Positions 50,058 to 58,200 of a DNA stretch of 61,124 nucleotides are shown one piece after another (position 1 is the stretch's first letter; each line of letters opens with the position of its first letter). The position numbers were made by a program, and so were the translations under genes. A model generated the notes under the pieces. That model was given only the letters and a program-made list of their open reading frames with translations, was not told the origin of the DNA and did not search any database. Source of the stretch: Acidobacteriota bacterium (GTDB lineage Bacteria > Acidobacteriota > Terriglobia > Acidiferrales > UBA7541); assembly GCA_003224085.1 (NCBI GenBank), contig QHYK01000070.1, positions 1 to 61,124 of the forward strand, in the 5' to 3' direction.

Positions 50058-51431
50058 ATGGGAGCCTCTGACCCGATTAAGCACGTAGTCGTCCTTATGA
50101 TGGAGAATCACTCGTTTGACCAACTGCTGGGATGCATGCAGCAGGTTTACGCTGAACTCGAGGGCATCGACGAGAAGAAGTTGCGTTCCAATCCTGATTA
50201 TCCGAATGCAAACAACGTTGTACAGCAGGCAGCGACGAAGCTGACCTCCATTTCCCTCGATCCGGTTCACGAACACGTAAATGTGCTGCGTCAAATTGCG
50301 GATAACTGCAGCGGATTCGTTTCTGATTTTGTCCAGTGCTACAGCCAATGCGGAGAGACCCGCCAGCAGGTGATGTCTTACTATCAACTCGGCTCGTTGC
50401 CTGTACTTCATCAATTGGCCCAAAATTTTACGGTTTGCGACCATTGGTTTTCATCGCTCCCGGGACCCACCTGGCCCAACCGCTTCTTCGTACATACCGG
50501 CACCTCCAAAGGCCACGTCAAAATGCCTTCGGGCATGTACATAAAGAACGAGTATTTTTACGATCAGAATACGATTTATGACGAGCTCGACAACAAGCAC
50601 ATCACCTGGGGCATTTACCACCACGGAATGCCACACACCTTGCTGCTCGCACGTCTATGGGACAGACCCGGTCAGTTCCACCGTATGGACAACTTTTTCA
50701 AAGACGCGACTCGTCCAGAAGAAGAATTTCCGCAGTATGTCTTTATTGAGCCTTCCTACGGCGGAACCGACGAGAATGACCAGCACCCACCGACGGACAT
50801 GCGGAAGGGCGAATATCTAATCGCCCAGATATACAACGCTTTAAGACGGAACGAGGCACTCTGGAACTCCACGCTCTTTGTGCTTCTTTATGACGAACAC
50901 GGGGGATTCTATGACCACGTCTGTCCCCCGAAGGCCATCCCACCGGACCGCGACACGATGGAGTTTGCATTTGACCAATACGGCGTCCGAGTTCCGGCCA
51001 TTTTGATTTCACCCTGGGTCGACAAGGGCTTCGATTCGGGTATTTACGACCATACATCGCTGCTGAAATATCTGATTATGAAATGGAATTTACGGCCAGA
51101 CACGCTTGGCGCGCGGGTCGCCGCCGCTGATACCTTTGTTTCCCTACTTCAACGGAGGCAGGTCCCCCGGCCCGGCACGCCTGGTCCCTTCGATATTGAT
51201 GTCTTCGCAAGTCTCGAACCGGCACTTCCCAAGGCCACCAACGAACATCAAAACGCGCTCATCACGTTCGCTCACTTTCTCGAACAGAAGATGTCCCATG
51301 TCGAGGAACTGGCGGCTGTCGGCTACCGATCACTGAAGAGCCTGGGTAGTCCTTTAGACCAGCTTACGGTCGCGAAAGACCGTTTCCTGCTTTTTCTGCA
51401 CCACGGACAAGCCGGTCGCCTTGATGATTAA
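50058..51431 (+). CDS. Phosphoesterase family (phospholipase C / acid phosphatase type), copy 2
   Basis: 457 residues, same PF04185 family as copy 1: VVVLMMENHSFDQLLGCMQQ at the start, SLPGPTWPNRFFVHTGTSKG, VFIEPSYGGTDENDQHPP, LLYDEHGGFYDHVCPPKAIP and YDHTSLLKY. These carry the metal ligands and substrate loop of the family. ATG 50058 follows AAGGAG by 6 nt. Again the catalytic core begins at once, with no export signal. Its sequence is clearly diverged from copy 1 (not a recent duplicate). The GMC oxidoreductase gene follows 74 nt later in the same direction. Substrate unknown; phospholipid or other phosphoester hydrolysis is the family expectation. Confidence 0.92.
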   Translation: MGASDPIKHVVVLMMENHSFDQLLGCMQQVYAELEGIDEKKLRSNPDYPNANNVVQQAATKLTSISLDPVHEHVNVLRQIADNCSGFVSDFVQCYSQCGETRQQVMSYYQLGSLPVLHQLAQNFTVCDHWFSSLPGPTWPNRFFVHTGTSKGHVKMPSGMYIKNEYFYDQNTIYDELDNKHITWGIYHHGMPHTLLLARLWDRPGQFHRMDNFFKDATRPEEEFPQYVFIEPSYGGTDENDQHPPTDMRKGEYLIAQIYNALRRNEALWNSTLFVLLYDEHGGFYDHVCPPKAIPPDRDTMEFAFDQYGVRVPAILISPWVDKGFDSGIYDHTSLLKYLIMKWNLRPDTLGARVAAADTFVSLLQRRQVPRPGTPGPFDIDVFASLEPALPKATNEHQNALITFAHFLEQKMSHVEELAAVGYRSLKSLGSPLDQLTVAKDRFLLFLHHGQAGRLDD

Positions 51432-51505
51432 TGGTGTGGTCAATGCGAGCCACTTACTTCTCCTGATCCGGTCTCGGCTGCAGTAGAAACAGCGAGAGGT
51501 GAACG

Positions 51506-53071
51506 ATGGATTTTGACGTGATCGTTATCGGAAGTGGTTTTGGCGGCGCCATCACCGGCTGTCGGCTAGCCCAAAAAAATAAGAAGGTTTTGATCCTCGA
51601 ACGCGGGAAAGAGTGGACCAAAGACACCTACCCTCGAAACATAGAGGACGAATGGATTTGGAGCAACACCTCGCCGGAGAAATATCACGGGTGGACCGAT
51701 CTCAGAACCTTCAAAGGAATGGCTGTCATCACCGGCGCTGGTGTTGGCAGCGGTTCTTTGATTTACGCGAATGTATCCGCCATTCCACCCAAATCCGTTT
51801 TTCAGGCAGGCTGGCCACCCGAAATTACCTACGACGAGATGCAACCTTACTACAGCACCGTCGGGGATGTTCTCGATCTGCAAGAGGTTCCGGCAAAGCA
51901 GCGCAGCCCACGCGTGCAATTGATGCAGGAGGGTGCAGCCAAATTGGGGCAGGTTTCGCCCCGCCCCGGTCGCCGTGTCCTTTGACCAGCAACTCGCTTA
52001 CGACTTCAATGACGAGCCGGACATAAAAAAAGCCGGACCTTCACCAACAAGCACGGCGCCGAACAGGGCTATTGCGCACAGTTGGGAGAATGCGACGTCG
52101 GGTGTCGGGCCGGCGCAAAAAATACTCTGGACAAGAATTATCTGTTTCTCGCACAGAAGAAGGGCGCCTAGGTCCGGCCGCTCCATCTGGTGGCGAATAT
52201 CGAGCCTATTCCCGGGGGATATCGCGTCCACCATGATGAACTGCGCGACGGCGGCCGCATCTCCGCGACAACGACCGCTGCGATCGTGGTTGTCGCGGCA
52301 GGCTCCTTGGGATCCACGGAACTCCTACTGCGATGTCGCGACGTAACCGGAACACTTCCGCAGATCAGCCGCTTTCTGGGAAGGAACTGGAGCAGCAATG
52401 GCGACTTCCTGACACCCGCCTTTTACTTACACCGAGAAGTTTGGCCCGACCGCGGCGTCGCTATCGGATCGGTCATCGATTACCTGGATGACAGCATCAA
52501 CGGTAAAACCTTTTGGATTCAGGATGGCGTCATTCCCGGTGTTATGACCAAGTACTTCGAAGCGGTCATGGACCGCCTGCGTAAAGCTCCAGAAGACGAG
52601 CACCTTCTGCATCAATTTAGCATGCAGTCTCTGCACCTCACCCTGCTTTCCGCCAACATTGACCTGTTCAAGCACATCATGCCCTGGTTCGCGCAAGGGG
52701 TGGACGCCGGTGACGGCGAGTTGCGCTTGAGCAATGGCACCCTCGATTTGAAGTGGGACATCGCTCAATCGCGTGAACTGTTCACGACGATACTGGACAA
52801 GCAGAACGAACTGGCCAAAGTCACCGGTGGACATCCATTTCCCCTGCCTACTTGGTCGCTCTCTCAAGAGCTAATTACGCCGCACCCGTTGGGTGGCTGC
52901 AACATCGGCCCGTCTCCAGCCATGGGGGTCGTTGACCATGCCGGGAAAGTGTTCGGCTACGACAACCTGTACGTTGCCGACGGCGCGATCGTGCCGCGGC
53001 CGCTCGGCGTGAATCCTTCGCGCACCATCGGCGCGTTAGCCGAACGAATTGCCAGTCTCATCCCTGCGTAG
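51506..53071 (+). pseudogene. GMC oxidoreductase (cholesterol-oxidase-like), decayed
   Basis: FAD-dependent glucose-methanol-choline oxidoreductase in three pieces. Piece 1 (frame of 51506) has the FAD fold VIVIGSGFGGAITGCRLAQK and GAGVGSGSLIYANV. One extra G in GGGG (51946-51949) pushes it out of frame; the next frame carries RFRPAPVAVSFDQQLAYDFN. One A too few in the A7 run (52025-52031) returns it to the first frame with TFTNKHGAEQGYCAQLGECD and the family's GCRAGAKNTLDKNYL, which then meets an in-frame TAG at 52169-52171 (where GAG would give Glu). The rest is open from 52190: FAD/substrate region and the C-terminal PHPLGGCNIGPSPAMGVVD with the active-site His and GVNPSRTI. Total length (about 520 residues) is normal. 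Three lesions in 230 bp favour a true pseudogene. Confidence 0.88.
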
Positions 53072-53234
53072 GGCGGAAATTTCTGAAATTCGGGAGATGG
53101 ATGCTCGCAAGCAATTTGTCATCGCTTGTGGAAGGTTGGTCGAACAGCTCACGAACTGGATGCTTGATTGGCTGCACAAAGCTACATGCAATAGCCAGTG
53201 CAGGGCCAATCGACCCAGGCAACCACGAATTCAT

Positions 53235-53262
53235 TTGACACCGACAATTCGAGGACTATAAT
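53235..53262 (+). promoter_or_regulatory. Near-perfect sigma70 promoter upstream of peroxidase operon
   Basis: TTGACA at 53235-53240 and TATAAT at 53257-53262, 16 nt apart, both perfect consensus boxes. Transcription would start near 53269 and give a leader of about 165 nt before the peroxidase start. The leader holds short inverted repeats (e.g. GATAG...CTATC near 53312-53332) but no riboswitch class I recognise. The rest of the 361-nt gap (53072-53432) contains no gene I can support. It would drive the peroxidase, glycosidase, propeller-lectin and amine oxidase genes. Confidence 0.85.
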
Positions 53263-53432
53263 CGCGCCATAACGCGTGAGGTACGTCCTCAGAGCAGTAT
53301 TCAACAAACGATAGATAACGTCCGGCTATCTCCTGATTTGGTCTCCAGGTTCTGAGATGGCTTCACACTCAGGCCAAAACACCTATCGATGAACGTCGGC
53401 CGTCGCCGTGTCGGCTCGTTGAGGAGAAATTG

Positions 53433-55136
53433 ATGATCAACCCTGCTATCAGTGCAAAAAAACGTCAGCCCGCTGCTCACGGAGGTGGCGTCCGCGGCGA
53501 CAACTCCGTTCCGCGATCGTCGCAGTTCGAAGGACGCTTCGGACGGATGTTTCGGTCTTTGCCATCCGCCGAGTGGCCCAAGAAAGCGCTTCTCGATCTG
53601 GGGCTGGCCATGACTGCGGACCCGGAGCACTTGGACACAGACAAGAATGCGCCCACCGCCGCATTCGAGGCAGACGACAAGCGCATTCAGGATGACGAAG
53701 AGAACGTGGCTATCGCCGCCGGCTATACGTACCTCGGTCAGTTCATTGATCACGACATCACGTTCGACCCCGCGTCGAGCCTGCAGCAGCAGAACGATCC
53801 TGATGCGCTGATCGATTTCCGCACTCCGCGGCTGGACCTGGATTCGTTGTACGGCCGCGGGCCCGGAGACCAGCCATGGATGTATCTTGGGAAGAAGTTT
53901 CGACTTGGGCGCCCTTTGTTCGAAAACAAAAAAGCCAGCAAGGCACGGGACCTGCCCCGATTCGATGATCCCATCAACAAAGGAGCCAAACGGGCGCTTA
54001 TCGGCGACAAGCGTAATGACGAGAACGTGATCGTGGCACAACTCCATTCGGCCATGCTGCAGTTTCATAACAAACTGGTCGATAAGCATCCCGACGACGC
54101 CTTCGAGCGCGTGCAACAGCGAGTGCGATGGCACTATCAATGGATCGTCGTGAACGATTTCCTCAAGACCATTTGCGGGGAAGAGGTTGTCGAGAACATC
54201 CTCCCTGATTTTGGAAAAAACAAGCCGATTTGGAAACTGAAGCCCAATTTGTCGATCTTCAAATGGCGCAACGATCCGTTCATGCCCATCGAATTTTCGG
54301 CAGCTGCATATCGCTTCGGTCATTCGATGGTGCGACCCATCTACCGCCTGAACACTGAACTCAACGGGGGCGATAACCCCGACATGGCCACACCCGAAGA
54401 ACAAAAGCGAGGCTTGGCCGGGCGCTTTTTTATTTTTGCGGGCGTGCAAAAGCGCGGCCTGAACGGATTCGACGAATTTCCCCAGCAGTGGGCGATCGAT
54501 TGGAGCTTGTTCTTCGATATCGGTGGCTCGATCAATAACGTAGGCAAGAAACGAGTACAGCCAGCCTATAAGATCGATACTTCACTCGTGAACCCCATGG
54601 GATTTCTGCCGGAATTTTCGAAGCCGCCGCAGCCGCTGGTTCCCCCATTTAGTGTCCGTCAGCTGCAATCGATAGCTGTGGATCCTGATGGCGATCCGTC
54701 GAACCTTGCACAACGGAACTTGCTTCGCGGCTTGGCGATGGGGCTGCCGAGCGGTCAGAGTGTCGCCCTAGCTCTGGGCGTCGACCCGATCGAGGACAGC
54801 GAATTGCGCGTGGGAAAGGCTGTCACGGGCGACCTCCCGAACAATCCGTTGCTGACTTCTTTTGATAAAGAAAACAACAGCTTCAAAGGGAACGCACCGC
54901 TCTGGTACTACGTCCTGGCGGAAGCGCAAGTCGAATGGGCCAAACGAGCCACGGCAAAGGGCAGCAAAGGCAATGAGGAACCAATTCGTCTGGGAACGGT
55001 GGGCGGACGTATTGTCGCAGAGACCATCATCGGACTGATCTGGGGAGATGGCCACTCGTACTTGCGCCAGGCACCAAACTGGAAACCGGATACCATTCGC
55101 AGCATGGGAGATCTCATTCATTTCGTTCTGAGTTGA
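53433..55136 (+). CDS. Animal-type haem peroxidase
   Basis: 567 residues from ATG 53433 (GAGGAG 6 nt upstream; a TTG directly before it is also possible). Member of the peroxidase-cyclooxygenase superfamily (PF03098), which uses H2O2 to oxidise halides, phenols or lipids. Seen: distal-site motif GQFIDHDITFD with His near residue 107 and the Ca-binding Asp next to it; FRTPRLDLDSLYG, usual in this family; GDKRNDENVIVAQLHSAMLQ with the catalytic Arg and Glu near 194 and 197; proximal His in AAAYRFGHSMVRP near 297. All key residues are present, so an active enzyme is expected. There is no signal peptide. Neighbours include two flavin oxidase genes that would make H2O2. First gene behind the consensus promoter. 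Confidence 0.93.
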   Translation: MINPAISAKKRQPAAHGGGVRGDNSVPRSSQFEGRFGRMFRSLPSAEWPKKALLDLGLAMTADPEHLDTDKNAPTAAFEADDKRIQDDEENVAIAAGYTYLGQFIDHDITFDPASSLQQQNDPDALIDFRTPRLDLDSLYGRGPGDQPWMYLGKKFRLGRPLFENKKASKARDLPRFDDPINKGAKRALIGDKRNDENVIVAQLHSAMLQFHNKLVDKHPDDAFERVQQRVRWHYQWIVVNDFLKTICGEEVVENILPDFGKNKPIWKLKPNLSIFKWRNDPFMPIEFSAAAYRFGHSMVRPIYRLNTELNGGDNPDMATPEEQKRGLAGRFFIFAGVQKRGLNGFDEFPQQWAIDWSLFFDIGGSINNVGKKRVQPAYKIDTSLVNPMGFLPEFSKPPQPLVPPFSVRQLQSIAVDPDGDPSNLAQRNLLRGLAMGLPSGQSVALALGVDPIEDSELRVGKAVTGDLPNNPLLTSFDKENNSFKGNAPLWYYVLAEAQVEWAKRATAKGSKGNEEPIRLGTVGGRIVAETIIGLIWGDGHSYLRQAPNWKPDTIRSMGDLIHFVLS

Positions 55137-55188
55137 ATCGCTCCTTCTAATCCGAGCGAATCTGACAATTTTTTGGAATCCGTAGCGG

Positions 55189-58146
55189 GTGACGAAAAGG
55201 GTCGTCGTGAATTCCATCGGCAACTCGTGGCACATCCCGACCTCCTCCGAGCCTCGCAGCACGATGCGCGATCCGGTGACAGGCATTTCCGCGGCGACCA
55301 GCGTGTCTATTTTCTGCGGCAACCAGTATCAGGGGCCGGGAGAACCCGGGAACCAACTGGAAGCCGGCAGCGCAGTGTTCTTCAGACGGCGCGGCGAAAC
55401 CTCATGGTCGTCCGTGCCCATGAAGTTCGACAGCGCGCAAGCCAACAACAAATACTACGTGGCCAGACTGCCCACGAATACCTTCGCGACCGGCGACGTC
55501 ATTGAATACTACTTGCGAATCCCTTACAGCGATCACCCAACCACTTTCGTTCACGGAAGCGACAACCAGTCCTCAGCGACGGCAACGGAAACGGCTGCCC
55601 AGGGAAACCCATTCTCGTTCACGGTGGAGGCTTCGGAAAACTTCGTATCTTTCGATTCCGGAGCACTTCAGGCGCGTGTGACCCTGGACTCCGGGCAATT
55701 TACGTTGACGGGCCCGGACCTTCACGGAGCGGCGCACGCGAACGTCATCACCTTCTTTGCGCCGACGGTGCGCGTGGCCGGCAAATCCTTCCCCCTGCAA
55801 CCGATACGAGATACGAAGAAACTGGCCAACGGCTTGGAGCTTACCTGCGATCTTGGAGGGACAACACTCACCGCCCAACTGACATTTCCAAGCGACAACG
55901 TCATGCAGTACGAGATCGTGCGATGGAACGGCATCGTCGCCGAGCAAACCATGGTGACAGCGACTTCTGATGGAGGCGAGCACTTCTTCGGTTTTGGCGA
56001 GAAGTTCGACAGCCTGGATCAGGCCGGCAAGAGGGTCCGCACCTTGACGATCGATGACCCCGGCACAAAGGGCGGTCACTCGTACAAAACCGCGCCGTGG
56101 TTTCTCAGTACGCGGGGTTACGGTTTCCATCTCGATTCGTCCGCGGAAAGCCACTTCGACATGCGTGCCAGCCAGCCGGACCGCTACGTGATTACGAATT
56201 TGTTTTCCACGCTGAAATTCAAAGTGGTTTACGGACCTGATCTATCCGACGCGCTGACCCGGTTCACGGCATACTCTGGCCGACCCTTTTTGCCCCCGCC
56301 CTGGGTTTTCGGGCCATGGATCTCGTCGGATATTTGGCGAAGTGGTGGCGAGATCCGCTATGCGGTACAGAATTTCGCCGGCAATCTGAAGGGAAGGGGG
56401 ATCCCTGCGTCTGCAATCGTTTTTGATTCGCCTTGGGAGACGGCCTACAACGATTTGCAGTTCAACATGACGCAATTCGGTAAGGGAGAAGACTTTGAGG
56501 GCGACCACTACGACGGATTCGCTACCCTGCCGGAAATGACGGCGTTTCTGCAAAAAAACGGTTTGAAGGTCATCTGCTGGATGGCGCCGTTTGTCAACCT
56601 GCAGTCGGAGGCAGAAACGCTGCCCAACCGTTTTCAACCCAACGGTGCGTTGCAAAGGGTGCCGGGTCAGAATATCGGCAAGGCGTCGAACTATGACGAA
56701 GGCGAGAGCAAAGGTTTTTTCGTTCGCAAGGCTGCTGGCGGACCTCCGCTGGTCGTGCCTTGGTGGAAGGGACGCGGCAGCCCGATCGATTTCACGAATC
56801 CGGCAGCCCGCAAGTGGTTTAACGATCAGCTTCTGAGACTGTTGAAGCAAAGCGAGGTCGTTACAGCGAGCGGCAAGGAGCCCGCAATAGGCGGATTCAA
56901 AACGGACGACGGTGAGACGCAAAACACCGCGCAACCGCCCAACGTGTATATACCGCTTACGGCAACCTACGCCGACGGCCGCACGGGGACGGAGATGCGC
57001 AATGCGTATTGCTTCGAATATCAGCGCTGTGTTTCCGGCGTTTTGGGAGGCAACGGGGTGCTCTTCGCGCGGAGCGGTTTCGTGGGTTGCCAGGCCTTTC
57101 CTGGACACTGGCCCGGCGACAACGAACCGAACTTTGGGCCGAATGGTTTGCCCGGTGTAATCACCGCCGGTCTATCGTCCGCAATGTCAGGTTACGCGAT
57201 TTGGGGCCCGGACGTCGGCGGATACCAGGACTCGAACTTCGCGGCAACCGCCTCGGAACGCGCCGATCTGTTCATGCGTTGGAGCCAGTTTGCCTGCTTC
57301 TCTCCGATCATGCAGATGCACAGGCAGGTCCATAGGCAGAAAAACCAGGACTTCACATTGGGCAAGACGGAGGAGCTTCGGCAGTATCCGTGGGGCTACG
57401 GAGCGGAGGCTCTCGCGAACTATCAATTCTTCGCGAGATTGCACACGCGCTTATTTCCGTACATCTATACCTATGCCAAGGAATCGGCCGCAACGGGCTT
57501 GGCGATTTTGCGGCCGCTGATTTTGATCAATCAAAGCGACCCCCAAGCCCTCGGTGTGGAGCATGCCTATCATTTCGGCAATGAGTTCCTGGTGGCCCCC
57601 ATCGTCGCCTTAAACGCGAATTCGCGGCAAGTGTATTTGCCAGCGGGAAACTGGGTAGATTTTTGGACTGGCGCTGTTCACGCGGGCGGCCAGACCATCC
57701 CGTGGAGCAGCCCAGACCGCATGCAATTTCCGCTGTTCGTGCGGGAAGGCGCGATCGTGCCGTTGCTTCCGAAAAACGTGCAAACCCTGTGTGACGCCGC
57801 CTATGTCAACAACAGTGCAATTGCCGCGGCAAGTCAGGACCTGACGTTTCTGATCTATCCGGGCAGTGGGACATCTCAATTTTCGGTCTACGACCAGACC
57901 CAGATTGAGTGCCAGCGCTCCGGTAGCGCTCGAATGGTTATCCTCAATTCGATTCCCCGCGCGGTGACGTTGCAAGTCTTCGGAGACGAGCCGCCCAACG
58001 TCACTCGCAACGGATCGAGTTTGCCAAAACGAGCGAAACTTGCGGAGTTCGAGGCATCGGATGATGGATGGCGATTCGATGCGCCGACCCGGTTCGCGTT
58101 CATCAAGTTCCGCCACGCGGGAGGTTCGGTTCAAATACGGTGCTAG
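55189..58146 (+). CDS. Glycoside hydrolase family 31 (alpha-glucosidase/alpha-xylosidase type)
   Basis: 985 residues from GTG 55189; the ribosome site is weak and GTG 55207 is an alternative. An N-terminal ~150-residue beta domain (carbohydrate-binding or galactose-mutarotase-like; YYVARLPTNTFATGDVIEYY) leads into the GH31 core. Catalytic nucleophile: Asp573 in GGFKTDDGE; acid/base: Asp644 in HWPGDNEPN; both agree with the family, although the usual KTDFGE has Asp for Phe. Other core motifs: PPPWVFGPWISSDIW, GVITAGLSSAMSGYAIWGPD, PYIYTYAKESAATGLAILRP. It hydrolyses alpha-linked sugars, or transfers them. Size is larger than simple alpha-glucosidases. No signal peptide. It follows the peroxidase gene by 52 nt and precedes the propeller-lectin gene by 54 nt, so it belongs to the same operon. 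Confidence 0.92.
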   Translation: MTKRVVVNSIGNSWHIPTSSEPRSTMRDPVTGISAATSVSIFCGNQYQGPGEPGNQLEAGSAVFFRRRGETSWSSVPMKFDSAQANNKYYVARLPTNTFATGDVIEYYLRIPYSDHPTTFVHGSDNQSSATATETAAQGNPFSFTVEASENFVSFDSGALQARVTLDSGQFTLTGPDLHGAAHANVITFFAPTVRVAGKSFPLQPIRDTKKLANGLELTCDLGGTTLTAQLTFPSDNVMQYEIVRWNGIVAEQTMVTATSDGGEHFFGFGEKFDSLDQAGKRVRTLTIDDPGTKGGHSYKTAPWFLSTRGYGFHLDSSAESHFDMRASQPDRYVITNLFSTLKFKVVYGPDLSDALTRFTAYSGRPFLPPPWVFGPWISSDIWRSGGEIRYAVQNFAGNLKGRGIPASAIVFDSPWETAYNDLQFNMTQFGKGEDFEGDHYDGFATLPEMTAFLQKNGLKVICWMAPFVNLQSEAETLPNRFQPNGALQRVPGQNIGKASNYDEGESKGFFVRKAAGGPPLVVPWWKGRGSPIDFTNPAARKWFNDQLLRLLKQSEVVTASGKEPAIGGFKTDDGETQNTAQPPNVYIPLTATYADGRTGTEMRNAYCFEYQRCVSGVLGGNGVLFARSGFVGCQAFPGHWPGDNEPNFGPNGLPGVITAGLSSAMSGYAIWGPDVGGYQDSNFAATASERADLFMRWSQFACFSPIMQMHRQVHRQKNQDFTLGKTEELRQYPWGYGAEALANYQFFARLHTRLFPYIYTYAKESAATGLAILRPLILINQSDPQALGVEHAYHFGNEFLVAPIVALNANSRQVYLPAGNWVDFWTGAVHAGGQTIPWSSPDRMQFPLFVREGAIVPLLPKNVQTLCDAAYVNNSAIAAASQDLTFLIYPGSGTSQFSVYDQTQIECQRSGSARMVILNSIPRAVTLQVFGDEPPNVTRNGSSLPKRAKLAEFEASDDGWRFDAPTRFAFIKFRHAGGSVQIRC

Positions 58147-58200
58147 GCGTCCCCACCAGGAATTTTTCGCAGCTCGAGTCCAATTTCAGGAGAGGTCCCC

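Noticed and set aside
53301-54449. 382-codon open frame on the - strand
   Set aside because: Antisense to the haem peroxidase, which has all its catalytic motifs.
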